In this document: piece by piece, positions 34,694-43,075 of the stretch | Numbering within the stretch: the stretch's first letter is position 1 | Layout of the letters: each line of letters opens with the position of its first letter | Assembly (NCBI GenBank): GCA_047777475.1 | Contig: JBKEET010000004.1 | Coordinates: forward strand, 1-64,000 | Origin: Sutterella sp047777475 | Lineage (GTDB): Bacteria > Pseudomonadota > Gammaproteobacteria > Burkholderiales > Burkholderiaceae_F | DNA length: 64,000 bases | Direction: 5' to 3' | The notes under the pieces: generated by a model | The model's input: only the letters and a program-made list of their open reading frames with translations | The model's database searches: none | What the model was told of the DNA's origin: nothing | Program-made: the position numbers and the translations under genes

Positions 34694-35164
34694 GCCTGCA
34701 GAAAGCTTCTCCCCGCACCCGGGACCCGAGAACCCTGCGGCGGTGCCTCGGAGGCCGCTGAGCCGCTCTGGGGCCGCAGGGCGGCATTCCAGGGCCGTCA
34801 TCCTCACCCAACCCAGTCCGGAATCCGAAAAAGGGAGGCGCGTGCCGCCGCGCCGGCGTCCCGCACGAGGGCTCGGGCCTCAGAAAAAACGTTCGGCCGG
34901 CCCGGCCGGCAGCGGAAAAAATCCTGCGGAACTTCACAGCACCTTTTTCGGGTCTCGGGGCGCCGGCGCCGCTTTTTCCCGCTGCGGCTCCTTTTGGCTT
35001 TTTGGCGACGCAAAAACGGCCGCTGCGAAAACTCAGTTTTTGACGTTCGTCAAGGAACTTTCATTTGTTCGCCGGCCGGTTTTTTGCCGTTCGAAAAGGC
35101 CGGAGAAGCCGAAAAATCAGGCATCGGCGGTACTTTGAATTACGTAGGCGAATTTCTTAATTTA

Positions 35165-35180
35165 TACGTATTAATACGTA
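35165..35180 (+). promoter_or_regulatory. Second TACGTAT palindrome
   Basis: TACGTATTAATACGTA, a perfect 16-bp palindrome sharing its arms with the inverted repeat at 34353-34378. Confidence 0.55.
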
Positions 35181-35273
35181 ATTTTAGACGGGCGATCACC
35201 CCGTCTGCGCGGTGCCGGCCCTAGGGAGACAGCGCAAAGAGAGGCCTGCCGCCGCAGTCCAAGCAGGCAAGCA

Positions 35274-35302
35274 AAAAAATGCCCGCAGAGACAACTGCGG
35301 GC
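35274..35302 (-). terminator. Minus-strand terminator-like hairpin
   Basis: Eight-bp stem GCCCGCAG / CTGCGGGC followed on the minus strand by a run of seven T residues. A 33-residue open frame (35311-35412, minus) lies just before it, but nothing shows that it is a gene. Confidence 0.6.
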
Positions 35303-35774
35303 GAAAACTGTCAATGTATACATGCTTGCATCGGAAAGCGTTCCTTGAAACGATCGCCGATGCAGCCCCTCGGAAACAAAGACAGCGTTGTGGATTGAAC
35401 CGGCGCGGTCATCTGGTCGGAAAGCCCGCTCCTGTTCAACAGTCAGTGGAATTTTACTTTTTTTGCAGAATTACTTAAGTAGGGAAAACCACAAATCTAA
35501 CGTAAAAGTCCTAAGTGATAACCCTGATAATTCGCGGTGCGGGCTGCCCGGCACAGTGAAACCGGCCCTGATTTCACAGGGGACACAACTAGCGGGACGA
35601 AAGGATCTCAAAAGTGGTTATCTAGGTTTTTTATCGCCCCGGCGCGCCGTTTTCCCGCCGCTTTGGTATAGTGCACACAGACCCTCTCTCCACTATCAGT
35701 AGTGAGAAAAGAAGAACTAAGCTACTAGATATTGGAAATTCACCAACAAAATCATTCGATTAGGAATCTCAGCG

Positions 35775-37805
35775 ATGACCATGAGCACCGATTCGTTCAA
35801 AGGCATGCAGATCCTCAAGCGGGACGGCAGCCTTCGCCCCTTTGACCCCGAGAAAATCGTCAGCGCGGTGACCCGCGCAGGCAAGGCCACGCAGGAATTC
35901 GGCGAAGAGCGCGCCCGTGAGCTCGTCATGGAGTCCGTGCTGCCGAAGATCAAGCAGGACGGCAACCGCACGATGCACATCGAGCAGGTCCAGGACGCCG
36001 TCGAGCATGCGCTCTTCGACGCCGGGTGCTTCACGACGCTGCGCGCCTATATTGTTTACCGCGAGAGCCGCGCCAAGGTCCGCAACGCCAAGCAGAGCTG
36101 GGTCAACGTCGAGAACTCCATCAACGAATACCTCGAGCAGCGCGACTGGCGCGTCAACGCCAACGCCAACCAGGGCTACTCGCTCGGCGGCCTGATCCTC
36201 AACGTTTCGGGCAAGGTCGTCGCCAACTACTGGCTCAACTACGTCTACCCGCAGGAGATCGGCCGCGCGCACCGCGAGGCGGACCTTCACATCCACGACC
36301 TTGACATGCTCTCCGGCTACTGCGCCGGCTGGTCGCTGCGCACGCTCCTCAACGAGGGTCTCAACGGCGTTTCGGGCAAGGTCGAGGCGCAGCCGCCGAA
36401 GCACCTTTCCTCCGCCACGGGCCAGATCGTCAACTTCCTCGGCACGATGCAGAACGAATGGGCCGGCGCCCAGGCTTTCTCGTCGTTCGACACGTACCTC
36501 GCGCCCTTCATCCGCAAGGACAACCTGCCTTACGACGAAGTGAAGCAGTGCATCCAGGAGCTTATCTACAACCTCAACGTGCCGAGCCGCTGGGGCACGC
36601 AGACGCCGTTCACGAACCTGACGTTCGACTGGGTCTGCCCCGACGACCTGCGCAAGCAGCATCCGCTCATCGGCGGCGAGGAGATGCCGTTCACCTACGG
36701 CGACCTGCAGAAAGAAATGGACATGATCAACCGCGCCTACATCGAGGTCATGCTCCAGGGCGACGCCAAGGGCCGCGTCTTCACGTTCCCGATCCCGACG
36801 TACAACATCACGCCGGACTTCGACTGGGACAGCCCCAACGCGCGCCTGCTCTTCGACATGACGGCGCGCTACGGCCTGCCGTACTTCCAGAACTTCATCA
36901 ACTCGGAACTGAAGCCGCACATGATCCGCTCGATGTGCTGCCGCCTGCAGCTCGACCTCAGAGAGCTCCTTAAGCGCGGCAACGGCCTGTTCGGCTCCGC
37001 CGAGCAGACCGGCTCGATCGGCGTCGTGACGATCAACTGCGCGCGCCTGGGCTACCTCTTCAAGGGCGACAAGGAAGGCCTGTACAAGCGCCTCGACAAG
37101 CTGCTCGAGATGGCTAAGACGAGCCTTGAGATCAAGCGCAAGGTCATCCAGCACCATATGGACCAGGGACTCTTCCCGTACACGAAGCGCTACCTCGGCA
37201 CGCTGCGCAATCATTTCTCGACGATCGGCGTCAACGGCATCAACGAGATGATCCGCAACTACACGAACGACACGGACGACATCACGACGGACAAGGGCCA
37301 TCAGTTCGCCCTTGACTTCCTCGACCACGTCCGCGCGCGCCTCGTTGAGTTCCAGGAAGAGACCGACCACATGTACAACCTCGAGGCGACGCCGGCCGAA
37401 GGCACGACGTACCGCTTCGCCAAGGAAGACATCAAGCGCTTCCCGGATATCCTGCACGCGGGCACGGCCAAGAACCCGTACTACACGAACTCCTCGCAGC
37501 TGCCGGTGAACTTCACCGACGACCCGTTCGAGGCGCTCGAGCGCCAGGATGACCTGCAGCGCAAGTACACGGGCGGCACGGTGCTCCACCTCTACATGAA
37601 CGAGGCCGTCTCCTCGCCCGAGGCCTGCCGCGATCTGGTGCGCCGCACGCTGACCAACTTCAGGCTCCCGTACATCACGATCACGCCGACCTTCTCGATC
37701 TGCCCGAAGCACGGCTACATTTCCGGTCGCCACGATTTCTGCCCGATCTGCGATGCGGAGCTCATCGCGCAGAAGCGCGCCGAGGCTGCAAAGAAGGCAG
37801 CCTGA
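35775..37805 (+). CDS. nrdD: Anaerobic (class III) ribonucleotide reductase, main part lacking the glycyl-radical domain
   Basis: A 676-residue protein. An ATP-cone allosteric domain (about residues 11-100: ILKRDGSLRPFDPEKIVSAV) precedes the ten-stranded barrel. Candidate active-site cysteines are in LSGYCAGWSLRTLL and VVTINCARLGYL. The C-terminal zinc site CPKHG...CPIC is present at about 649-665. The chain then ends in a Lys/Ala tail instead of continuing to the RVxGY radical site. That site is in the next gene (37881-38084). It reduces ribonucleoside triphosphates without oxygen, and needs NrdG for radical generation. Upstream no clear NrdR box is seen. Confidence 0.95.
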   Translation: MTMSTDSFKGMQILKRDGSLRPFDPEKIVSAVTRAGKATQEFGEERARELVMESVLPKIKQDGNRTMHIEQVQDAVEHALFDAGCFTTLRAYIVYRESRAKVRNAKQSWVNVENSINEYLEQRDWRVNANANQGYSLGGLILNVSGKVVANYWLNYVYPQEIGRAHREADLHIHDLDMLSGYCAGWSLRTLLNEGLNGVSGKVEAQPPKHLSSATGQIVNFLGTMQNEWAGAQAFSSFDTYLAPFIRKDNLPYDEVKQCIQELIYNLNVPSRWGTQTPFTNLTFDWVCPDDLRKQHPLIGGEEMPFTYGDLQKEMDMINRAYIEVMLQGDAKGRVFTFPIPTYNITPDFDWDSPNARLLFDMTARYGLPYFQNFINSELKPHMIRSMCCRLQLDLRELLKRGNGLFGSAEQTGSIGVVTINCARLGYLFKGDKEGLYKRLDKLLEMAKTSLEIKRKVIQHHMDQGLFPYTKRYLGTLRNHFSTIGVNGINEMIRNYTNDTDDITTDKGHQFALDFLDHVRARLVEFQEETDHMYNLEATPAEGTTYRFAKEDIKRFPDILHAGTAKNPYYTNSSQLPVNFTDDPFEALERQDDLQRKYTGGTVLHLYMNEAVSSPEACRDLVRRTLTNFRLPYITITPTFSICPKHGYISGRHDFCPICDAELIAQKRAEAAKKAA

Positions 37806-37834
37806 GGCACCGAGGGTTATCATTCGTCAATCGC

Positions 37835-37859
37835 CCGCCGTCTCCCTCGGGGACGGCGG
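37835..37859 (+). other. Stem-loop between nrdD and its radical-domain gene
   Basis: CCGCCGTC / GACGGCGG with a ten-base loop, no T run. It lies in the 75-bp gap and may stabilise or partly attenuate the transcript. Confidence 0.6.
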
Positions 37860-37880
37860 CAAAAACACAAGGAGGCTCAA

Positions 37881-38084
37881 ATGAGCGAAAACAAAGATGT
37901 TGTTCTTAAGGATTCCGAGCGTCAGCCCTGCGAAGTCTGGACGCGCGTGATGGGCTATCACCGTCCGGTGCAGTCCTTCAACACGGGCAAGAAGGGCGAA
38001 TTCGAAGAGCGCGTCTGCTTCACGGAGCAGAAGGCCGCCGCTCACCTCGCCAAGAAGGGCCTCAGCTGCTCGGCAGCCAAGTAA
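37881..38084 (+). CDS. Separate glycyl-radical domain of anaerobic ribonucleotide reductase
   Basis: A 67-residue protein with its own strong ribosome binding site (AAGGAGG, seven bases before the ATG). It contains CEVWTRVMGYHRPVQSFNTG followed by KKGEF and ERVCF, the text normally found at the extreme C-terminus of NrdD, where the Gly of RV-x-GY (here Gly25) carries the stable radical. The upstream protein ends just after the zinc site, so the two genes together equal one full NrdD. By analogy with GrcA/YfiD and pyruvate formate-lyase, the small protein would dock into the barrel. Two cysteines follow the radical site (ERVCF and LSCSA). Confidence 0.9.
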   Translation: MSENKDVVLKDSERQPCEVWTRVMGYHRPVQSFNTGKKGEFEERVCFTEQKAAAHLAKKGLSCSAAK

Positions 38085-38097
38085 TCGGCCCGAAGCA

Positions 38098-38859
38098 ATG
38101 AGCGAAGCCTCTCAGAGCGCTCCGTTTTCCGGTGAAATCCCCGCCTCGCAGCTTCGCGTGGCGGGGATTACGCCCTTTACGAGCATCGATTTCCCGGGCA
38201 AGCTCTCGGCGGTCGTGTTCGTGCAGGGCTGCCCGTGGAAATGCCTTTACTGCCAGAACCCCTGGATGCAGAGCCGGGAGTTCACGCCGGGGCTCGAGCA
38301 CGGCTCCTGGGAGGAGGTCACGGCGCTTCTGAAGCGCCGGCACGGCCTGCTCGATGCCGTTGTCTTTTCGGGCGGCGAGCCCTGCATCGATCCGGCGCTC
38401 CCCGCGGCCGTGCGGGCCGTGAAGGAGATGGGCTTCATGGTCGGGCTGCACGCGGGCGGCTCCTATCCGAGGCGCCTCGCGGAGATCATCGGCATGATCG
38501 ACTGGGTGGGCCTCGACGTGAAGGCCGCGCCGGGCGAGGAGCAGGACTGGCACCGCATCGTCGGCGTCAGGGGCGCCGAGAGCCTCTGGGAAGAAAGCTT
38601 CGGGATCATCCGCAGGGCCGGCACGCCGCTCGAGTGCCGCACGACGGTGCATCCCGATTACATGAGCGAGGAGTCCATCCGGCGCATCGCCCGGTTCCTC
38701 AGGGAAAAGGGCGTCGATACCTACGCGCTGCAGCTCTACCGCAACCCGCCCGGGCTTCTCATGAAGAAATTCCCCGCCATCGGCGCGGATTACCCGTCCA
38801 AGGGCCTGCTCGCCGACCTCAAGGCGGCTTTCCCTCATTTCGTGCTCCGGCGCGAGTGA
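38098..38859 (+). CDS. nrdG: Anaerobic ribonucleotide reductase activating enzyme NrdG
   Basis: A 253-residue radical SAM protein. The [4Fe-4S] motif is GCPWKCLYCQNPW (CX3CX2C, about residues 44-51), with the SAM-binding FSGGEPC further on. It is longer than enteric NrdG and resembles the YjjW/NrdG2 type activases. Starting 14 bases after the radical-domain gene, it surely activates the Gly25 radical there by hydrogen abstraction. ITPFTSIDFPGKLSAVVFVQGC is typical of this NrdG2 subgroup. Confidence 0.93.
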   Translation: MSEASQSAPFSGEIPASQLRVAGITPFTSIDFPGKLSAVVFVQGCPWKCLYCQNPWMQSREFTPGLEHGSWEEVTALLKRRHGLLDAVVFSGGEPCIDPALPAAVRAVKEMGFMVGLHAGGSYPRRLAEIIGMIDWVGLDVKAAPGEEQDWHRIVGVRGAESLWEESFGIIRRAGTPLECRTTVHPDYMSEESIRRIARFLREKGVDTYALQLYRNPPGLLMKKFPAIGADYPSKGLLADLKAAFPHFVLRRE

Positions 38860-38876
38860 GCCGAAAGCGCAGGCAA

Positions 38877-38913
38877 AAGAAAGCGGCACAGCCGAAGGAC
38901 TGCGCCGCTTTCG
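38877..38913 (+). terminator. Terminator of the nrd operon
   Basis: Stem AAAGCGGC-CAG / CTG-GCCGCTTT with a loop of about nine bases, ending TTTC. Confidence 0.75.
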
Positions 38914-38938
38914 TTATTCATGAGGCTTCAAAAGCCGG

Positions 38939-39221
38939 TCACTTCTTCTCGTTGAGAACTTCCTTGAAGTAGGTGCCGGGGATGAACTTCGGCTTGAGCA
39001 TGGGCGGAATCTTGATGGACTTGCCCGTAGCGGGATTGCGGCCGATGCGTGCGGCGCAGTTCATCACCTTGAAAGTGCCGAAGCCGACAACGGTCACGCT
39101 GTCGCCTTCCTTAAGAGAGGCGATGATTTCCTGAAAGACCGTGAGAACAAATGCGATCGGCTTCCGCTTTCGAGATGGCGTTTTTTTCAGCGACTTTGTC
39201 GACAAGCTCGAGACGGTTCAT
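38939..39221 (-). pseudogene. HU-family DNA-binding protein gene with a single-base frameshift
   Basis: Translation from the ATG at 39221 (GGAGCTTTTTCTC upstream) gives MNRLELVDKVAEKNAISKAEAD, the standard HU start. The rest, FVLTVFQEIIASLKEGDSVTVVGFGTFKV...RIGRNPATGKSIKIP...PKFIPG, lies one frame over. Dropping one base at about 39152 joins them into a normal 93-residue HU protein with the exact helix spacing. An A7 run lies close by (39181-39187 on the plus strand as T) but the shift is after it. HU compacts DNA as a dimer; as read here the gene would be broken. Confidence 0.85.
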
Positions 39222-39587
39222 GAGAAAAAGCTCCTTATTGAATAACAGAAAAGGAATCTATTTAATTTTGCAGCCTTGCTCGGAAATCTTTATTTAAATC
39301 AAAAATAACCGAAAAGCACTTCGGATAATTTCCCACGATCTGCAAACGACAGACTTTCAGCCGAAAGCCCGCCTATGCGAATGATTTTAAACAAGCGGTG
39401 CTTTTGATGAACCTTGGTATTAACCCTCTGTAATGCCTATCGCTGCGCTAGACAATTAACCGCAAATAGAATCGAGGGGTTATTTGAATTTTGGATAAAA
39501 GGTAATCTTTCGGTGTAATCAGCCGGCGCGGACCGGCAGGGCGGGGCGGCGGAAAAGCTTTGGCAAAGCATTGATTTGTCTTGAAAT
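39222..39587 (+). other. AT-rich intergenic region
   Basis: About 365 bp between the HU gene and the Sel1-repeat gene. I see no gene and no clear terminator. Confidence 0.4.
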
Positions 39588-40642
39588 TCAGCGTTTTTCC
39601 CGCGGCAGAAGTGTTTCGACGAGGCGCTTCGGGCCGCCGGCGGCGCGGAGCACGCTCCGAGCCCGCGCCTGCTCGCTGCGGGTGAGCAGGTGCCGGAGCG
39701 AGGAGAGCGTCGCGCGGGCCGATGCGTCGCCGAGCTTTTCGCATTCCTTGAGCAGGCAGTAGGCGGAAAAGCGGCTCAGCGGCAGCGCGTTGCCGGTCAG
39801 GAAGAAGCCGGCGAGCGTGCTGAGCGCCTGCAGCGAGCCGTTTTCGGCCGCGCGGCAGGTCCAGCGCACGGCTTCCCGCAGGTTGACGCGCTCGCCCCGG
39901 CCCGCCCAGAAAGCGATGCCGAGCCGGTACTGCGCATCGGCGACGCCGGAGAGCGCCGCTTCGTGCAGCCAGCGGCGTGCTTCTTCGGGATCGGCATGTT
40001 CCCAAAGCCGGTTCTGATGCAGGCGGGCGAGGGCGAACTGCGCGGGGGCATGATGCTTGGCCGCGGCTTTTTTCAGCCATTCGGCGGCTTGCTCGAAATC
40101 TTTCGGCGTGCCCCTGCCGTCGCGGCAGAAAAGTCCCGCGGCATAGGCCGCTTCGGCGCTGCCCGCCGCGGCGGCGATGCGCAGCCAATGGAGGGCGTCC
40201 CTGTCGGAGGCATCCCGCCCGATGCCTTCGGCGCAGCAGCGGGCATATTCAAGGGCGGCTCCCGGGGAGCCGAGCAGGGCCGCCCTGTGCAGCAGCTCCT
40301 GCCCTTTCGCCGGTCGGCGGAAAGGCCCTGGCCCCGCATGTAAACGATGCCGAGGAGCCGTATGGCTTCGGGAAGGCCCGAGGCGGCGGCTTTTTTCAGA
40401 AGGAGCAGGGCGCGCCGGTTCCTGCGCGCGTCGGGCGCATCGGTAAGGAGATACCTGGCGAACTCCGTCTGCGATTTCGGATCGCCTTCCGCGGCGCGCC
40501 GTTCCAGGGAATTGAGCGCCGCGAGGGCTTCCTCGCCCGTCAGAGGGCGGCGCCTGACGACGCCGCCGAGAAGCCCGAGCAGTAGCTCTCTTCTTCCCTT
40601 GCGGCGGGAACGGCGAAGATTTCGTCGGGCTTTTTCCGGCAT
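39588..40642 (-). pseudogene. Sel1-repeat (TPR-like) protein gene with a frameshift
   Basis: The N-terminal part starts MPEKARRNLRRSRRKGRRE at 40642 and contains Sel1 repeats such as AAEGDPKSQTEFARYLL and AAASGLPEAIRLLGIVYMRGQGL. After SADRRKG the repeats continue in another frame (ELLHRAALLGSPGAALEYARCCAEGIG..., AGSAEAAYAAGLFCRDGRGT, AALSGVADAQYRLGIAFWAGRG) down to the stop at 39588. One base appears to be missing at about 40306-40311. The restored protein would have about 350 residues and seven or more repeats, a protein-binding solenoid. No signal peptide is visible. Confidence 0.85.
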
Positions 40643-40646
40643 GGGC

Positions 40647-41205
40647 TTAGTGCTGCGGCGCGGCCGGGATGTCCTTGCCCTGCGTGCGCCTTTCGGGCGG
40701 AATCGGCTCGATGACGGCCTTGTTGCTGCCCTTGGGCATGCGCACGATGACGCCGTTCTGCTGCTCCGGGGGCAGCGGGCTCACCGGCTCGATGCCGAGC
40801 ATCGTGAGCGCCATGGCCACCGTGAGGGAAGCCAGCGAATAGAGCACCCAACCGCCGCCGCCGATGAGGATGGCGCGGCCGAAGCGCTTGCGCTTCCAGG
40901 GCACGGTCATATCCTTGACGTAGCGGATCTGCCGCCAGCCGGTCGTTGCCATCCAGCAGACCCAGAGGACGATGAGGAAGTAAATGCCGGCGTACTTCAT
41001 CAGCGGCTCGTTGCGGAGCAGAACCTGCGCGATGAGGAAGGCGATGATGAGCCAGACCGTGGTGCGGACCCAGAGGCGCGAAGCGCGCACCTGGGAGGTT
41101 TCGCCGAGGCTCTGCCCAGTTGAGCGCCTGAAGCTGCGCGCCGAAAATCGGCGTGAAGAGCAGGGAGAGCACCGCGGCGACGGCCGGGTTGTAGAGTTCC
41201 GGCAT
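40647..41205 (-). pseudogene. Small inner-membrane protein gene with a frameshift
   Basis: The start MPELYNPAVAAVLSLLFTPIFGAQLQALNW (41205) is in one frame and the rest, SLGETSQVRASRLWVRTTVWLIIAFLIAQVLL...ALTMLGIEPVSPLPPEQQNG, in the next. Removing one base in the GGG run at 41115-41117 joins them (LNW-QSLGE). The restored protein of about 185 residues has three or four membrane segments and a Pro-rich tail. The N-terminal segment resembles small membrane proteins of unknown function. It ends four bases before the Sel1 gene begins, so the two are one operon. Confidence 0.75.
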
Positions 41206-41380
41206 TCGGCGGGAGCGTTTTTGCGGGACATGTGCGAATTTAAGAAAAAAAGAGTATCGGAAAAAGCGGAAATACGTCTAAGCGCTCGGAATTGTAAGCG
41301 CATTCGGCTCTTGACTGCGCCGGAAGCCGAAACCTCTCGTAAAATAAACATTCGAACTGCAAAGCTTTTCCGCGTTTCTC

Positions 41381-41890
41381 ATGACATTTCTTACCATCAG
41401 CCGCACTCAGAAAAGGTTTTTAGGCGCCGCACTGGCGGCGCTGGCCGCCGCTGCGCTGGCGGGCTGCGCTGCGCAGCCCAAGGAGAAGGCTTATGAGAGC
41501 GCCTACCAAAGCTACCGCGGGCTTTGCGTGATGCCGGCCGAGGAGCACAACGGCAGCCTCGATCTGGCGCTCATGCGCACGCTCGCTGACCGCGGCTTCG
41601 AGCCGAAGCTTCTCGGCACCGCCGACGAAAAGGCCGCGCAGAGCTGCCGCGCCGTTGTGACGTTCTCGACCGGCGGCAGCGCTTCACTGCCGCTCGAGAC
41701 GCCGCCCTATATGTCGCTTTCCTTCATCGACATGTACACGGGCGAGACGTACTTCGTCACCGAGATCCGCAGGGGCGGACGCGTCGGGCGCGTCAACAAC
41801 CTTTTCACGAGCGCCGACCTCACCGATCCGGCCGTCAGCATCCGCTCCATGGTGGAAAAGCTTTTCCCCAGGCGGCCGCTGGCCCAGTGA
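41381..41890 (+). CDS. Lipoprotein of unknown function
   Basis: A 169-residue protein. The signal peptide ends in the lipobox LAGC (Cys near residue 28), so the mature protein is lipid-anchored. The rest (YRGLCVMPAEEHNGSLDLALMRTLADRGFEPKLL... VVTFSTGGSASLPLETPPYMSLSFIDMYTGE) resembles small proteobacterial envelope lipoproteins with a mixed alpha/beta fold. It stands alone and faces the frameshifted membrane-protein gene. Function unknown. Confidence 0.8.
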   Translation: MTFLTISRTQKRFLGAALAALAAAALAGCAAQPKEKAYESAYQSYRGLCVMPAEEHNGSLDLALMRTLADRGFEPKLLGTADEKAAQSCRAVVTFSTGGSASLPLETPPYMSLSFIDMYTGETYFVTEIRRGGRVGRVNNLFTSADLTDPAVSIRSMVEKLFPRRPLAQ

Positions 41891-42250
41891 TTCTTCCCGA
41901 TTTTTCAGAAGCCGAAAGACGCTCGAAATGCGTCTCCGGAAGACGGTAAGAGGGGCTTTGCGGCTCTCGGAGTGTTAAGAAACGTTCAGATTAATTGATT
42001 GCTGAATGCTTCGAGGCAACGAATCTATCCCGCAATTTCGGCTTTTTCGCAAGCGAAAAGGAAGATATTTCAGATTATTGCGAATTTAGAAGCCTATGTG
42101 TCCGCTCGGTGTTGCGATTTTTATTTATGTTATCGGGCCGATAGACGCAAACTGCTGAAATAACAGTGATTCCGCGGATTTGTATTAATATGCCAAATAT
42201 TCTGCCAAACACTGTCAGCAGGGCAGTCACCAGAAAATTGTGACGATCTA

Positions 42251-42264
42251 TTGATTGAAATCAA
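42251..42264 (+). promoter_or_regulatory. Perfect FNR-type box
   Basis: TTGATTGAAATCAA matches the FNR consensus TTGAT-N4-ATCAA exactly. No good -10 element lies at the expected distance on either strand, so its function is uncertain. Confidence 0.5.
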
Positions 42265-42592
42265 ATAAAAAACGGCCAAACAGCGTCGTTTTGCCTTTCG
42301 GCCATTTTACTTTTTCTGTGCGTTTAGTAAAATCATAAACGTCTGAAGGCTTAATACTTTCAGACGTCGAACCAACTGAATCATGCAGTGACGTTCGATG
42401 AACGGTATCTTCGCCCGCATCGGGGGATGTAAAGGACGAGTTCAGATATCGTTCCGCTGACGGAATCAACCTGCTGCAGTATGCCGCGATTCGGTGCAAC
42501 GCCGTAACGGTCGATGCAGCAGCAATGCCTCGGCGGTGATCCTTTCATCGCAGAGATCGGCTGCAGCAGAGCTGTCGGTAAAACATACTTTA

Positions 42593-42620
42593 GGGGTGTC
42601 CTTTGGACACCCCATTTTTT
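42593..42620 (+). terminator. Orphan Rho-independent terminator
   Basis: Nine-bp stem GGGGTGTCC / GGACACCCC, three-base loop, then A and six T residues. No protein gene precedes it on this strand for 700 bp. Confidence 0.88.
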
Positions 42621-43075
42621 CCCCCTCCGTTTCCAGAATTCCGCATTTCCCTCCCTGCGCCGGCGGCGCTGCCGTTAAGAAAATCCTGAAGTCAAAAGCC
42701 TTTCGATAGGCATAAGTTACGTTATGCGTATTTCGAATATGACAGTGAAGTACTCGGATTAAATAGAGTGTTATTTTTAATGTACTGAAATCTATTGATC
42801 GTTCTTTGTCGTTTGTATAAAAATAATTTAAATATCAATAAACTAATAGACGCAATAAGGAGAATTTTCAGCTGTATGTATTTGAAAAATGCTTTTTCTG
42901 CAATTCTTCGCTACAATCAAAAAAACAGAACTATTTGCCTAAAAAGCGAACAGCGGAAATAGCGGTACGGCTTAAGGAGGGAAAAGAACAAACCAGCCTT
43001 TCCTTGTGCCGGCAGAAAGATCCCCTAAATCCCTGTTTTTCCCCTAATTAACCCCCGAACATAAAGGCTAGAAAA

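Larger units (their letters stand above)
34230..35774 (+). other. 1.5-kb gene-poor region between acyl-CoA synthetases and nrdD
   Basis: No gene recognised on either strand; the longest open frames lack ribosome binding sites and recognisable domains. The region holds two related TACGTAT palindromes, an orphan plus-strand terminator (34647-34693), and a hairpin at 35281-35302 that has a T run on the minus strand. The middle part (34.64-35.03 kb) is GC-rich and the ends AT-rich. A sigma-70-like TATAGT at about 35666 may belong to the nrdD promoter. Confidence 0.5.
41891..43075 (+). other. 1.2-kb intergenic region with an FNR-like box and an orphan terminator
   Basis: No convincing gene. It holds the FNR-like box at 42251-42264, a stem CGTCTGAA / TTTCAGACG (42338-42367) and a strong terminator at 42593-42620. 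The part near 42720-42950 is very AT-rich and precedes autotransporter 2. Confidence 0.5.

Noticed and set aside
35311..35412. 33-residue minus-strand frame before a terminator-like hairpin
   Set aside because: Too short, no ribosome binding site and no recognisable sequence; kept only as part of the intergenic description.
42248..42499. 83-residue minus-strand frame in the intergenic region
   Set aside because: No motif or clear ribosome binding site, and it overlaps the FNR-like box.
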